Positions 16,997 to 25,691 of a stretch of 39,130 nt of DNA are shown one piece after another; positions within the stretch are counted from its first letter, which is position 1, and every line of letters begins with the position of its first letter. Both the position numbers and the translations under genes were made by a program. The notes under the pieces were generated by a model. That model was given only the letters and a program-made list of their open reading frames with translations. It was not told the DNA's origin and searched no databases. The DNA is from Promethearchaeota archaeon (lineage in GTDB: Archaea; Asgardarchaeota; Lokiarchaeia; Sigyniarchaeales; SOKP01), in the NCBI GenBank assembly GCA_008080735.1, contig SHMW01000031.1, forward strand, positions 1,293 through 40,422. Reading direction: 5' to 3'.

Positions 16997-17425
16997 ATGC
17001 CGAAAGGATTATATGCAGCACGGAAACTGAAAGAGAATAGAAAGAAGTTCAGATGGAGTAAGACCAAATATAAGCGAAAAAAGCTTAAATTAAAGCAAAA
17101 AGTAGATCCATTGGAGGGTGCTCCGCAAGCAAGTGGAATTGTGCTCCAAAAGGTAGGACGTGAGAGCAAGCAACCTAACTCAGCTATTCGAAAATGTGTA
17201 CGTGTTCAACTTAGAAAAAATGGAAAAAGCATTACAGCTTTCTTGCCAGGAGATGGTGCGCTTAATTTCATTGACGAGCATGATAGGGTGTTGGTTGAAG
17301 GAATAGGGGGTGCTAAGGGGCGTGCTGTTGGCGATCTACCGGGCGTAAGATGGAAAGTAGTAAAGGTGAATGGTGTTTCATTAGACGCGCTTATTAAAGG
17401 AATTAAAGAAAAACCATTGAGGTGA
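16997..17425 (+). CDS. rps12: Ribosomal protein S12 (uS12)
   Basis: This 142-residue archaeal/eukaryotic-type uS12 (S23 in eukaryotes) shows [21 protein letters not shown], the decoding-site PNSAIRK loop, then [20 protein letters not shown] and [18 protein letters not shown]. The N terminus [17 protein letters not shown] is the family's basic tail. The gene overlaps rps7 by four bases, which suggests translational coupling. Confidence 0.97.
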   Translation: MPKGLYAARKLKENRKKFRWSKTKYKRKKLKLKQKVDPLEGAPQASGIVLQKVGRESKQPNSAIRKCVRVQLRKNGKSITAFLPGDGALNFIDEHDRVLVEGIGGAKGRAVGDLPGVRWKVVKVNGVSLDALIKGIKEKPLR

Positions 17426-18045
17426 GAAAAATAACCGAACGAGCTCATATTAAACTATTTAATCAATGGTCCTTTGAAGATGTGGAGGTACGAGATTGGA
17501 CCTTAGAGCGGTATATTAATCTTAAACCCATAATTATTCCGCACAGCTGTGGACGCCACAATAAGAAAACATTCTGGAAGACGAAAAAAGTAAATATTAT
17601 TGAGCGATTTATAAACCGTCTATTAGCCCCAGGATTTATGGACTCTAAAATTAAAGGACATAAGAGTTCCTATCAGTCTGGAAAGAAAAACCGAATACTT
17701 AAAGCGATGAAAGATGCGTTTAGGCTTATCAACCTAAAAACAGAAAAAAATCCCATCCAAATACTTATTGATGCGATTTGTAATACCGCTCCACGAGAGG
17801 AAACAACTAAAATCGCTATGGGAGGGATTTCATACGCGAGTGCGGTTGACATAGCCCCACAGCGACGTGTAGATTTAGCTATAAAATATCTTGTGCAAGC
17901 AATTGGAGCCCGCACCCACACGAACATAAAGAGTTTTGGAGAAAATATTGCGCAAGAATTAATGTTAGCAGCGCAAAATAGTCAAGATTCCCGTGCGGTA
18001 AAGAAGAAAGACGAAGTTGAGCGTATTGCAGTATCTGCTCGTTAA
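17422..18045 (+). CDS. rps7: Ribosomal protein S7 (uS7)
   Basis: This 207-residue uS7 starts at GTG 17422 within the rps12 stop (GTGA overlap). Family blocks are clear: [44 protein letters not shown] and the [18 protein letters not shown] terminus. It nucleates assembly of the 30S head. In many archaea EF-1A follows directly; here EF-1A is 16 kb away at 33948. Confidence 0.97.
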   Translation: MRKITERAHIKLFNQWSFEDVEVRDWTLERYINLKPIIIPHSCGRHNKKTFWKTKKVNIIERFINRLLAPGFMDSKIKGHKSSYQSGKKNRILKAMKDAFRLINLKTEKNPIQILIDAICNTAPREETTKIAMGGISYASAVDIAPQRRVDLAIKYLVQAIGARTHTNIKSFGENIAQELMLAAQNSQDSRAVKKKDEVERIAVSAR

Positions 18046-18100
18046 ATTTGTAGTTTGTATTTTTATCTCATTTTAATTATTAATTTTAGTATTGTTGTTA

Positions 18101-18180
18101 GATACCATTAGGTATCAGTCACGCAATATATAATTAGATTCAGATCGTCCTATATCACCGAGATATCATCAAAATATCGG
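18101..18180 (+). promoter_or_regulatory. Promoter with two inverted repeats before the NrdD-like regulator
   Basis: A palindrome GATACC-ATTA-GGTATC (18101-18116) lies just upstream of a TATA-like aatatataatta (about 18125-18136). A second inverted repeat, CCGAgATAT-(7)-ATAT-CGG (18158-18180), falls near the expected transcription start. Repeats on both sides of a TATA box are a common operator layout. The downstream gene itself encodes a winged-helix regulator, so autoregulation is a reasonable inference. Confidence 0.4.
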
Positions 18181-18279
18181 GAGCTTAATGAACATACGAA
18201 ATTTATTCCTTAATTTTTAAATAAGTAGGAAACATATTATTCTATAAGCTATTATTAAAAATAGGGTTAATAAATAAGA

Positions 18280-20190
18280 ATGGGAACGGATTCCGACAAA
18301 AACATCTCTTTAATACTAGAAAAACAATTAAAGACGATTGGACAGAAAATAAGGTTAGATCTTTTGAAATCTTTACGCCTTTCCAAGATCCCTCTTTCAT
18401 TTTCTGATCTTCAAAAATCACTTCTGGGCTTCAATAATACCTCTGTAAATCTCTCGTTCCATTTAAAAACTCTAAAAGAGGCGAAATTAATACGTTGTAC
18501 GGATGAAGGTTATTGTATTACAGAGGTTGGAAAAGAAATATTTAAAAAAATTATTGACATTGAACATATTCTTAATAAGACAAACAAAAGTTTGGTTATT
18601 AGGACTTCAAAATACTCAACAGAGCCGTTCGATATAAAAAATGTAAAGGAATATCTAATCCGAGAAGCCGAAATGAACGCGTTCGTCGCCGAGGAAATCA
18701 CAAAACTTGCGGAGAAGAAATTATCAGAGACGAATATAGATTATTTAACCGCCCCATTAATGCGAGAATATATAAATGTGATTTTGTTAGAAGAGGGCTT
18801 AGAGGAGTATCGTCATAAATTGACAAGGCTAGGAATCCCTCCTTTCGATGCTGAGCAATTATTTTTAAATAAACAAATGGAACCAGAGGAATTCATTAAA
18901 AAAGTAGGTTCAGAGGCATCAGAGCAATTTTTATTATTAAACTTATTACCGAAAGAGTTGGCGGATCTCTATTTATCTAATAAGATTATACTATTGAATT
19001 TAGACATGTGGGCACTGAGACCATTAAGTCTTTTTGTTAACACAGAGCGAATCTTAGGTTTTTATGGAGTTGATATAGAGGATCAAAAACTCGCACTCCA
19101 CTTTAGCAATTATCTTCAGAAAATAATGCGTTTTTTTTCCAACAACATTTTACTCTATAACTTTGATCTCATTTCTGACCACTTTAATGATGAGGAGGAA
19201 ATATTCCAGTTTATTGATATTTTTCTATTCCTTATGGCAAATTTTAATAATTCAAACAATTGCAAATTGACACTTTCCTTTAGGAATATGAATAAAAACC
19301 CTAATAATAACTCAATTTTAGATTACTTATTGAGGAATTACCTGGATAGCTATTGTGAAGAATCAAATTCACAAAGTCTACCTCAGTTGCTTTTAAATTA
19401 TAATCCACACTTGCTAAAAGTTCTCGGCACAGAAAGATTATCGAAAGTGTGTTCTTCTTACAATCCAATTTTTTGTAAGGATTCGAACCATCTCATTAAT
19501 CATGACATAGTTAATTTTAATGGGGATATTAAATCACCCGGAAAAATTGTATTAGATAAAATCTTAATAAATTTATATTCAATTGCTCGAAATTCAAACC
19601 GAAATGATACCCAATTCTTTAATATACTAACCCAAAGATTGAACTCTGTATTTTCATTTTTCAATCAAAAACGTATCTATATGGAAAAGAAAATAGGAAA
19701 TTCGCCAAAATCGATCAATCACCTTTTTAACTTACTAGAGTGTGACCAAGATACTTGGATTCAAAGATCAATTAAATCGATCAGTTTTTACGGCTTAAAT
19801 GAAGCGGTTAAATATCATTGTGGAATCGGGTTAGAGAGATTAGATACAAGCACAAGATTTGCAATTAAGGCATTAAAATTGATGGAAAATCTAATTGACG
19901 AAAAAAATGATTTAGATAATGAAAATTTTTATTTGTCTCAACCCAATTTCACTCCTTCAAAATTAACTGAACTGATGGAATTCGAAAGAGAGAAAAAGAT
20001 ATCTGGCTTGATAGGAAACGATACCCAACTCTCTTTGGAACAAAAAATTGATCTTCACAATATAATTAGAGAGCATTTAAAGGGAGGTTCTCTTTTTATA
20101 CTTAAAAAAGATTCACCAGATTTTCCTGAGATATGGAAAAAATTAGAATTGCTCTCCTCATCAAAAATTCCCTCCTTCAAGTTTATATAG
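18280..20190 (+). CDS. Winged-helix / ATP-cone / NrdD-like fusion, predicted catalytically dead
   Basis: This 636-residue protein has three parts. Residues 15-95 are an ArsR-like winged helix (FSDLQKSLLGFNNTSVNLSF, HLKTLKEAKLIRCTDEGY). Residues 104-190 read like an ATP-cone (VIRTSKYSTEPFDIKNVKEYL ... LLEEGLEEYRHKL). Residues 190-610 follow anaerobic ribonucleotide reductase NrdD: LLPKELADLYLSNKIILLNLD matches the LPKEIAxAHLxGDIHIHDLD block, and later YGLNEAVKYH and LKGGSLFIL match NrdD landmarks. The active-site Cys expected after the LRP at 246-248 is absent (PLSLF). The protein ends without the C-terminal zinc Cys cluster and the glycyl-radical RVxGY loop. I infer a nucleotide-sensing regulator derived from NrdD. 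It is convergent with pyrB. Confidence 0.7.
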   Translation: MGTDSDKNISLILEKQLKTIGQKIRLDLLKSLRLSKIPLSFSDLQKSLLGFNNTSVNLSFHLKTLKEAKLIRCTDEGYCITEVGKEIFKKIIDIEHILNKTNKSLVIRTSKYSTEPFDIKNVKEYLIREAEMNAFVAEEITKLAEKKLSETNIDYLTAPLMREYINVILLEEGLEEYRHKLTRLGIPPFDAEQLFLNKQMEPEEFIKKVGSEASEQFLLLNLLPKELADLYLSNKIILLNLDMWALRPLSLFVNTERILGFYGVDIEDQKLALHFSNYLQKIMRFFSNNILLYNFDLISDHFNDEEEIFQFIDIFLFLMANFNNSNNCKLTLSFRNMNKNPNNNSILDYLLRNYLDSYCEESNSQSLPQLLLNYNPHLLKVLGTERLSKVCSSYNPIFCKDSNHLINHDIVNFNGDIKSPGKIVLDKILINLYSIARNSNRNDTQFFNILTQRLNSVFSFFNQKRIYMEKKIGNSPKSINHLFNLLECDQDTWIQRSIKSISFYGLNEAVKYHCGIGLERLDTSTRFAIKALKLMENLIDEKNDLDNENFYLSQPNFTPSKLTELMEFEREKKISGLIGNDTQLSLEQKIDLHNIIREHLKGGSLFILKKDSPDFPEIWKKLELLSSSKIPSFKFI

Positions 20191-20221
20191 GAAAAATACA
20201 TCAAAAATTCAAAAAAAGAGA

Positions 20222-21157
20222 TCAATCCTCTAAAAGTTCTGCAAGGATCGCTTTACGCATATGCAACCCATAACCCGTTTGCTTAAAATATATTGATTTC
20301 TCAGAATTGTCAATCGAAGGAGTTATTTCATTTATTCTGGGTAATGGATGAAGGAGTTTGAAATTATCCTTAGTTTGTTTTAAATCTTTTCGACTAAACA
20401 CATAAAAATTTTTAACACGCTCGTATTCTTCCAAATCTGCAAACCGTTCCTTTTGGATTCTGGTCATATATAACACATCCAAAATATCAAGCACTTTCCT
20501 ATAATTGGTTAACTCTTTGAATTTTACTTTTCTCTGTTGATATAGATATTCTTTATACCTCCCACGCATTTTTAATTCCTCAGGGCTAATAAAGTAAATA
20601 TTAACATCAAAATTGGACAACAGCATAGCTAATGAATGAACAGTTCTTCCATATTTTAAATCACCCATTACCCCGATATTAATTCCGTCCAATTTCCCCA
20701 TTTCCTCATTAATTGTTAGTAGATCTAATAAAGCTTGTGTCGGATGCTCTTTGCTTCCAGAACCCGCGTTGATAATTGGTATATTGGCAAACCTAGCAGC
20801 CATTTTGGCTGAGCCCTCCATAGGATGTCGAATGACTATACAGTCACAATAATTCTCGACTGTTCTTATGGTATCTGCGAGACTTTCTCCTTTTTTGATT
20901 GAGGATACATCACCTGACTGGAAACCGATTACATTTCCTCCTAACCTATGCATAGCGGACTCAAAACTTAATCTTGTTCGAGTGGATGGTTCAAAGAATA
21001 ATGTGGCTAAAATTTTTCCTGAAAGTATATTGGAATTTTTAACCGATAACATCTCATGCCCTTTTTGTAATATATATTCAATATCTTCCCGATAAAAATC
21101 CCGAGCGCTGATAATACCTTCCCTAAATTTATCTTTGAACATATCTCTTTTATTCAT
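20222..21157 (-). CDS. pyrB: Aspartate carbamoyltransferase catalytic subunit
   Basis: This 311-residue enzyme makes carbamoyl-aspartate in pyrimidine synthesis. All hallmark motifs are intact: FFEPSTRTRLSFE (carbamoyl phosphate), a KKGES loop, IRHP, HPTQALLDL, GDLKYGRTVHSL and HPLPR. Archaeal pyrB is often followed by the regulatory pyrI; here the next gene downstream is convergent, so no pyrI is linked. The N terminus MNKRDMFKDKF is a little longer than usual. The convergent neighbour, an NrdD-like nucleotide sensor, suggests a nucleotide-metabolism locus. Confidence 0.96.
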   Translation of the reverse strand: MNKRDMFKDKFREGIISARDFYREDIEYILQKGHEMLSVKNSNILSGKILATLFFEPSTRTRLSFESAMHRLGGNVIGFQSGDVSSIKKGESLADTIRTVENYCDCIVIRHPMEGSAKMAARFANIPIINAGSGSKEHPTQALLDLLTINEEMGKLDGINIGVMGDLKYGRTVHSLAMLLSNFDVNIYFISPEELKMRGRYKEYLYQQRKVKFKELTNYRKVLDILDVLYMTRIQKERFADLEEYERVKNFYVFSRKDLKQTKDNFKLLHPLPRINEITPSIDNSEKSIYFKQTGYGLHMRKAILAELLED

Positions 21158-21289
21158 TTTTGATATTATATGTAGTATTCTTTTACTTTTTATAATATTT
21201 TTGATTATAAGGTTAATTCAATATTTTCAAAAGAAATTTTCGATTTTGATAATATGTTGATGAAATTTGATCATTCTACCAAACAAGTA

Positions 21290-21298
21290 TTTATATAA
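21290..21298 (+). promoter_or_regulatory. TATA box of the GPH transporter gene
   Basis: tttatataa lies 68 bases before the ATG at 21366. It falls inside a possible upstream extension of the reading frame (TTG 21267), which argues for the later start. Confidence 0.45.
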
Positions 21299-21365
21299 GA
21301 TAAAATCAAATCACACTCTATCAAAAAATATTTCTTTATTGAATAGTAAAACAAAGTGGAACTTT

Positions 21366-22763
21366 ATGGAAAAAACAGAAGATCAAATCTTACACTCTAA
21401 ATTAGAAATTGGATCTTATGGATTTGCATCATTTTCAAGGGAATTTTTGCGAATAGCATTTTCAGCAAATGCGTTTTATTTTTTTGAAAGTGAAATAAGG
21501 TTAAATGTGTGGTTTGTGGGATTAGCATTTGTCTTATTTGCCATATATAATATGTTTAATGACCCATTGATCGGTTTTTTAACAAACCGTACATTTAAAT
21601 TTACAAGGAAGTGGGGAAGACGTTATCCATGGATATTATTAGGAGGATTACCTTGGGGACTTAGCTATGTATTGATATTCATACCTCCGACAACTGATGC
21701 GACAAATCAAGCATTATTTTTATTTTTATGGTTGCTATTTACTACATGCTTGTTTGATACTTTTCATTCCTTATTCTTTGTAAATTTCATCGCATTATTT
21801 CCAAACAAATTTAAATCAATGAAAGAACGTAGATTAGCAAGTGGAATGCAAATTATGATCGGTGTGATTGGAACTGCTCTTGGAGCGATAGTCCCTCCAC
21901 TTGTATTTAATTATAATGATATACCATCATTCTTTTGGCAAGGAGTTGTGTCTTTCTTAATAGTGACCTTAGGATTTCTATTGGCAATACCTGGAGTAAA
22001 AGAATCACCAGAACTTATTGAAGAATTTTTTGAATCATATGATGAGAAAACAGAAAAACTGGAAAAAAAGTCATTTTTTGAAAGTATGCGGATCGCAGTG
22101 AAACAAAAAGCGTTCATTATATTTATGGTAATTTATACTATGTATCAGTGTTTAGTTGAAACGATGCAAGCATCTATACCCTATGTAGTTAGATACAGTC
22201 TTGATAAATCATCTGAAGCTCAAACTTTAGTATTTGCAGGATTTCTTATCGGTGTTTTAATTTCCACTCCATTTTGGACTAAGATATCACATCGAATCAA
22301 TGATAATAGGAAATTAATGACTATTGCAGCTTTGATGCTTGGGTGCTTTACAATTCCTTTAATGTTTTGGCGCGATTATTATCTGATTATTATTAATATG
22401 GTATTTTGGGGTATTCCTCTTGGAGGATTTTGGGTAATGATATCACCAGTTTCGGCAGATGTGATAGATAATTCTGTCGTCCTTACGAAGAAACGTGAAG
22501 AGGGTGTATATACTGGGTTCCAAATGTTTTTTGGACGGTTAGGAATTGTTGCACAAGCTCTAACTTTTGCTATTGTTCATAGTTTGACTGGCTTTGATGT
22601 TGATCCTTATTCTCAATCAGCAATTTTTGGTATACATTTACACACCTCAATTATTCCTGCAATTTTCATTTTTATCGGAGCAATTGTCTTTTGGAAATAT
22701 TATGATCTCACACCTGATAAGATCGAACAAAACCGAGATCAGATTAGAGCCCTCAAATTATAA
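21366..22763 (+). CDS. GPH-family (MFS) sugar:cation symporter
   Basis: This protein of about 465 residues has around 12 membrane segments and belongs to the glycoside-pentoside-hexuronide (MelB-like) branch of the major facilitator superfamily. The family signature is seen in YNMFNDPLIGFLTNRT followed by RKWGRRYPWILLGG. Members import sugars or glycosides with Na+ or H+. I chose ATG 21366 because the longer frame from TTG 21267 would span the TATA box and adds a polar tail with no membrane logic. The central cytoplasmic loop (SYDEKTEKLEKKSF) separates two six-TM halves. Substrate cannot be told. Confidence 0.85.
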   Translation: MEKTEDQILHSKLEIGSYGFASFSREFLRIAFSANAFYFFESEIRLNVWFVGLAFVLFAIYNMFNDPLIGFLTNRTFKFTRKWGRRYPWILLGGLPWGLSYVLIFIPPTTDATNQALFLFLWLLFTTCLFDTFHSLFFVNFIALFPNKFKSMKERRLASGMQIMIGVIGTALGAIVPPLVFNYNDIPSFFWQGVVSFLIVTLGFLLAIPGVKESPELIEEFFESYDEKTEKLEKKSFFESMRIAVKQKAFIIFMVIYTMYQCLVETMQASIPYVVRYSLDKSSEAQTLVFAGFLIGVLISTPFWTKISHRINDNRKLMTIAALMLGCFTIPLMFWRDYYLIIINMVFWGIPLGGFWVMISPVSADVIDNSVVLTKKREEGVYTGFQMFFGRLGIVAQALTFAIVHSLTGFDVDPYSQSAIFGIHLHTSIIPAIFIFIGAIVFWKYYDLTPDKIEQNRDQIRALKL

Positions 22764-22767
22764 TCCA

Positions 22768-22792
22768 ATTTTTTCTTTTTTCTATTTTTATA
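22768..22792 (+). terminator. T-rich terminator after the transporter
   Basis: Several T runs (attttttcttttttctattttt) begin a few bases after the stop codon. Confidence 0.4.
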
Positions 22793-22886
22793 GCTCGGAT
22801 TAATTTAACAGCACTAAGAAAATTTAAAATCTATAAATTACTATAAATATTAAATTTAAACAAATAGTATTCAGTGATTACGGTCT

Positions 22887-23168
22887 ATGAAATTTCCTAA
22901 AGAAGTAAATCGTTACTGTCCTACATGTAGGAAGCATACTAAACACTCTGTAAGCAAATATAAAGCGAGTAAAGAGCGTGCGCTTAACCATGGACGTAGA
23001 CGAGTGAATAGAAAAAAGAAAGGATATGGTTCTTTCCCGAAAGAAATCTTCAAAAAGAACGCTAAAATTAATAAAAAGACTGTTCCAATTTTCGAATGTT
23101 CTGATTGCGGAAAGAAGCATTACGGAAAATCATATCGTGTTAAAAAATTTGAACTTCAGCAAGTATGA
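22887..23168 (+). CDS. rpl44e: Ribosomal protein L44e (eL42)
   Basis: This 93-residue eL42 has CPTCRKHTKH near the N terminus and CSDCGKKHYG near the C terminus forming the zinc site. RALNHGRRRVNRKKKGYGS lies between them. It contacts the E site of the large subunit. rps27e follows after about 50 bases, the conserved archaeal pair. Confidence 0.96.
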   Translation: MKFPKEVNRYCPTCRKHTKHSVSKYKASKERALNHGRRRVNRKKKGYGSFPKEIFKKNAKINKKTVPIFECSDCGKKHYGKSYRVKKFELQQV

Positions 23169-23219
23169 TTATTTAAAAGTCAGTTGAATTATTATAATAA
23201 AAAAAGGTAAATACGAAAA

Positions 23220-23426
23220 ATGCCTCAAAAGAAAAAGTTAAAAGAATTAATACCTCAACCAAAAAGTAGATTCTTACGGGTTAAGTGTCTAAATTGTGGG
23301 AACCAGCAAGTTATATTCGGATGTGCCGCAACAGATGTAGAATGTCTGGTATGTGGAAAAACTCTACTTCAATCTACAGGTGGAAAAGCTCGTATTCTCA
23401 CCAAAATTTTAGAAGTATTAAGCTAA
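23220..23426 (+). CDS. rps27e: Ribosomal protein S27e (eS27)
   Basis: This 68-residue eS27 has the four zinc cysteines in VKCLNCGN and [18 protein letters not shown]. It is co-oriented with rpl44e. In many archaea aIF2-alpha and nop10 follow directly; in this genome that pair lies separately at 28863-29904. Confidence 0.96.
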   Translation: MPQKKKLKELIPQPKSRFLRVKCLNCGNQQVIFGCAATDVECLVCGKTLLQSTGGKARILTKILEVLS

Positions 23427-23841
23427 TTTTTATAGTTTCATTTCTGCTTTGTTATGTTTTGAAAATAATTATTTCTTTAAAATTAAGATAGTTTAGCTAA
23501 TTATGGCTATCTTCGTGAAACGATTCTTTCACGTTCAAAAATACATATATAGGTATATACAGACATATTTTATAATCTAAATTATAGGGATTTTCTGCTA
23601 ATATTTTAGTGTAAATGAGATCTCAATCATTATAAATAATTTGACCCCAAGCTTTCTTAATATTATAAAAGATAATAAAAATCACAAGTGATCTCTATAA
23701 GAATATAGGAAACAACTTGTTCGAATCTTTAAAAATTCTCTAAAAACAAAAAGAGTTTCTCTGAATACTTCATATAAAAATAACCTTGATATTGCTATAA
23801 ACGCTCGGTATAAGTTAAAGGAGATACTCACTAAATTATAT
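23427..23841. other. 415-base gene-free region with tandem hairpins
   Basis: Two inverted repeats follow rps27e: GATAG...CTATC at 23487-23511, and CGTGAAA-CGATTC-TTTCACG at 23514-23533. They are separated by two bases and followed by AT-rich DNA. The rest shows only AT-rich sequence with no ORF on either strand. A TTCGAATC at about 23720 is not part of a tRNA. Confidence 0.4.
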
Positions 23842-24180
23842 TCAATATTCTCTCCAAGTCTTCTTACATTTCAAACAACGGAAGAACGTTGTACTGGGCT
23901 CATCAGCACTCCGCGTTTGTTCTTGCCAAGTTTCTGCCTCATTATGACCACATTTAGGACATATCCGCTCTACGGTCGGATGGACAGACACCTTATCATC
24001 CTCATTCACAATTATAAGATTTTTTTCAAGTTCCTTCTTTTTTTCTTCAATTTTCCTTTGTTTCTCCTCTTTATCAACTTCTAGCTTTTCTTGATATCCA
24101 CATTTACAGATAAGATATGCTATTCCTTCCATTTTTCTCTTTCTTAATAATGAACCGCATTCGGGACAAAACTGTACCAT
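23842..24180 (-). CDS. tfs: Transcription factor S (TFIIS-like cleavage factor)
   Basis: This 112-residue protein has an N-terminal zinc ribbon (FCPECG ... CKCGYQ) and a C-terminal TFIIS-type ribbon (CPKCGHNEAETW ... FFRCLKCKKTW). The acidic catalytic pair is in QTRSADEPSTTFF. It stimulates RNA cleavage by backtracked RNA polymerase. A Lys/Glu-rich linker at about 36-53 joins the ribbons. It starts two bases after the OB-fold gene stop, so the two are probably co-transcribed. Confidence 0.95.
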   Translation of the reverse strand: MVQFCPECGSLLRKRKMEGIAYLICKCGYQEKLEVDKEEKQRKIEEKKKELEKNLIIVNEDDKVSVHPTVERICPKCGHNEAETWQEQTRSADEPSTTFFRCLKCKKTWREY

Positions 24181-24182
24181 TT

Positions 24183-24506
24183 TTATTTTTCCAGTAATTC
24201 TTTCTTTAAGTCGTATAATTTACGATAATATTTGAAGTTCAGCGTATTCATATCTTGTATAATCTGGGCCATAATTACTTTTTCTCCAGAAGTTTTAATT
24301 TGCAATTCTCCGATTACATTTATCAGATCTTTCTCTCCGAACGGAATCTCAAGATCATTTAAGGCCACTTTGATTTGTCCAGACTTATCATCTAATATAA
24401 TATAATCGTTATTTTTTACTTCTTTCACATATCCAGTAACTTGGATTTTTAAATCCTCACTTTGGATATCATTAATAATTCTCTGTTTAGCAAATTGGTT
24501 TTCCAT
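24183..24506 (-). CDS. Single OB-fold nucleic-acid-binding protein
   Basis: This 107-residue protein reads as one OB-fold: KIQVTGYVKEVKNNDYIILDD, SGQIKVALNDL, LINVIGELQIK, then KVIMAQIIQDM and a C-terminal helix. This strand order resembles RPA32/Stn1/Ten1-type domains. No zinc finger is present. It lies directly upstream of tfs (two-base gap) and divergent from pcn, which suggests a role in single-stranded DNA or RNA handling. The exact partner is unknown. An AT-rich TATA-like stretch on the minus strand lies near 24573-24588. Confidence 0.7.
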   Translation of the reverse strand: MENQFAKQRIINDIQSEDLKIQVTGYVKEVKNNDYIILDDKSGQIKVALNDLEIPFGEKDLINVIGELQIKTSGEKVIMAQIIQDMNTLNFKYYRKLYDLKKELLEK

Positions 24507-24653
24507 TTTTATTCATCTCTGTTATTACATTTAGTGTTTGTTAGATAAAAATTATTATCAAATAAAAGTACATTATAAAAATATAAATACAAAAAGCTTA
24601 TCGAAAGAATAACAATTAACAGAAAGAAACAAACCTATCCAATAACAGTTAGC

Positions 24654-24661
24654 TATATATA
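24654..24661 (+). promoter_or_regulatory. TATA box of pcn
   Basis: tatatata lies about 100 bases before the pcn ATG in the divergent region shared with the OB-fold gene. Confidence 0.4.
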
Positions 24662-24762
24662 CTTAAATTCGAATTGTTAAGAGAGTAACATCAAATTTAT
24701 TAATACTAAAAATCTTATTTCCAATTATTATTTGAATAAATATCGAATTATGTGGCAGAATA

Positions 24763-25566
24763 ATGACTTTTAAGTTAAAATTAGAAAATAGTCGGATTTT
24801 GAAAGGAATCGTAGAAACTTTATCATCAATCATCGATGAAACAGAATTCCGTGTTGATCCCGAAGAATTTACAATCACCGCGATGGATCCGAGTCGGATT
24901 TGTTTACTAAAACTTACAATCAAGAATGAGGATTTTGACGAATATGAATGCGACGAGGAGACAAAGGTGGGTCTTAATTTGGATGATTTAGATAAAATTT
25001 TAAATCGAAGCTCTGCAAATGATTCTATTGAAATAGATTTTAAAGAAAGCGATAATAAAATTAAAATCGTTATGCAACGAGAAGGTATGACCCGGAAGCG
25101 AACTTTCAGTTTAGCACTCTTGGATATCGACATTGAAGAGATTCCTATGGATAATCTTCTTGCAATTGAATATCCCTCATCGTGGGTTATTGAACCTAAT
25201 TTCTTAGTAGAGGCGATCAAAGATGCCGAGATTTATTCTGAGATCTTAAATATAAAATCCGAGGAAGGAAAGGGATTAACATTCTCCTCATCAGGACAAA
25301 TAGGAGAAATGGTTTATAGTCTGGGTATTGAGGATTTAATTGAAACAGATATAAATGATACTAGCACAGGAGCATATAGTTTAACTTTTTTGAAAGCTAT
25401 CTTAAAAATAGCATCTATCACCGAAAAACTTGAAATATCTTTGAAAACAGATCATCCATTAAAAATGATATTTAATATCCTTGAAGGTGGCGAATTGAAC
25501 TATTTCCTAGCCCCGAGAGTAGAAGAAGCAGATTTTGACGAAGATGAAGATATGGATGAATTCTGA
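24763..25566 (+). CDS. pcn: DNA polymerase sliding clamp (PCNA)
   Basis: This 267-residue PCNA has FRVDPEEFTITAMDPSRICLL (the family's central-loop-side strand), LGLNLDDLDKIL-type and YSLTFLKAILKIA motifs, and a C-terminal YFLAPRVEE stretch near the usual LAPR ending. It is about 15-20 residues longer than most because of an acidic tail (DFDEDEDMDEF). It forms the sliding ring for replicative polymerases. It heads the cluster with primase and GINS genes. Confidence 0.95.
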   Translation: MTFKLKLENSRILKGIVETLSSIIDETEFRVDPEEFTITAMDPSRICLLKLTIKNEDFDEYECDEETKVGLNLDDLDKILNRSSANDSIEIDFKESDNKIKIVMQREGMTRKRTFSLALLDIDIEEIPMDNLLAIEYPSSWVIEPNFLVEAIKDAEIYSEILNIKSEEGKGLTFSSSGQIGEMVYSLGIEDLIETDINDTSTGAYSLTFLKAILKIASITEKLEISLKTDHPLKMIFNILEGGELNYFLAPRVEEADFDEDEDMDEF

Positions 25567-25691
25567 TTTTCACCCCCTACATCCAACCCATCGATTTTAC
25601 AATAAATTTTCTTACTCCCATTCTTTTAGATACAATATCTTTTTATTTATCCTTAAAAAATTATATACCCCAGAAGGAGGTCAATAAGGTT

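Noticed and set aside
21267..21365. N-terminal extension of the transporter from TTG 21267
   Set aside because: It includes the TATA box and precedes the natural start by a non-membrane stretch; ATG 21366 fits the family better.
23715..23728. gttcgaatc, resembling a tRNA T-loop
   Set aside because: The flanking bases do not form a T stem and no acceptor, D or anticodon arm is present within 80 bases.
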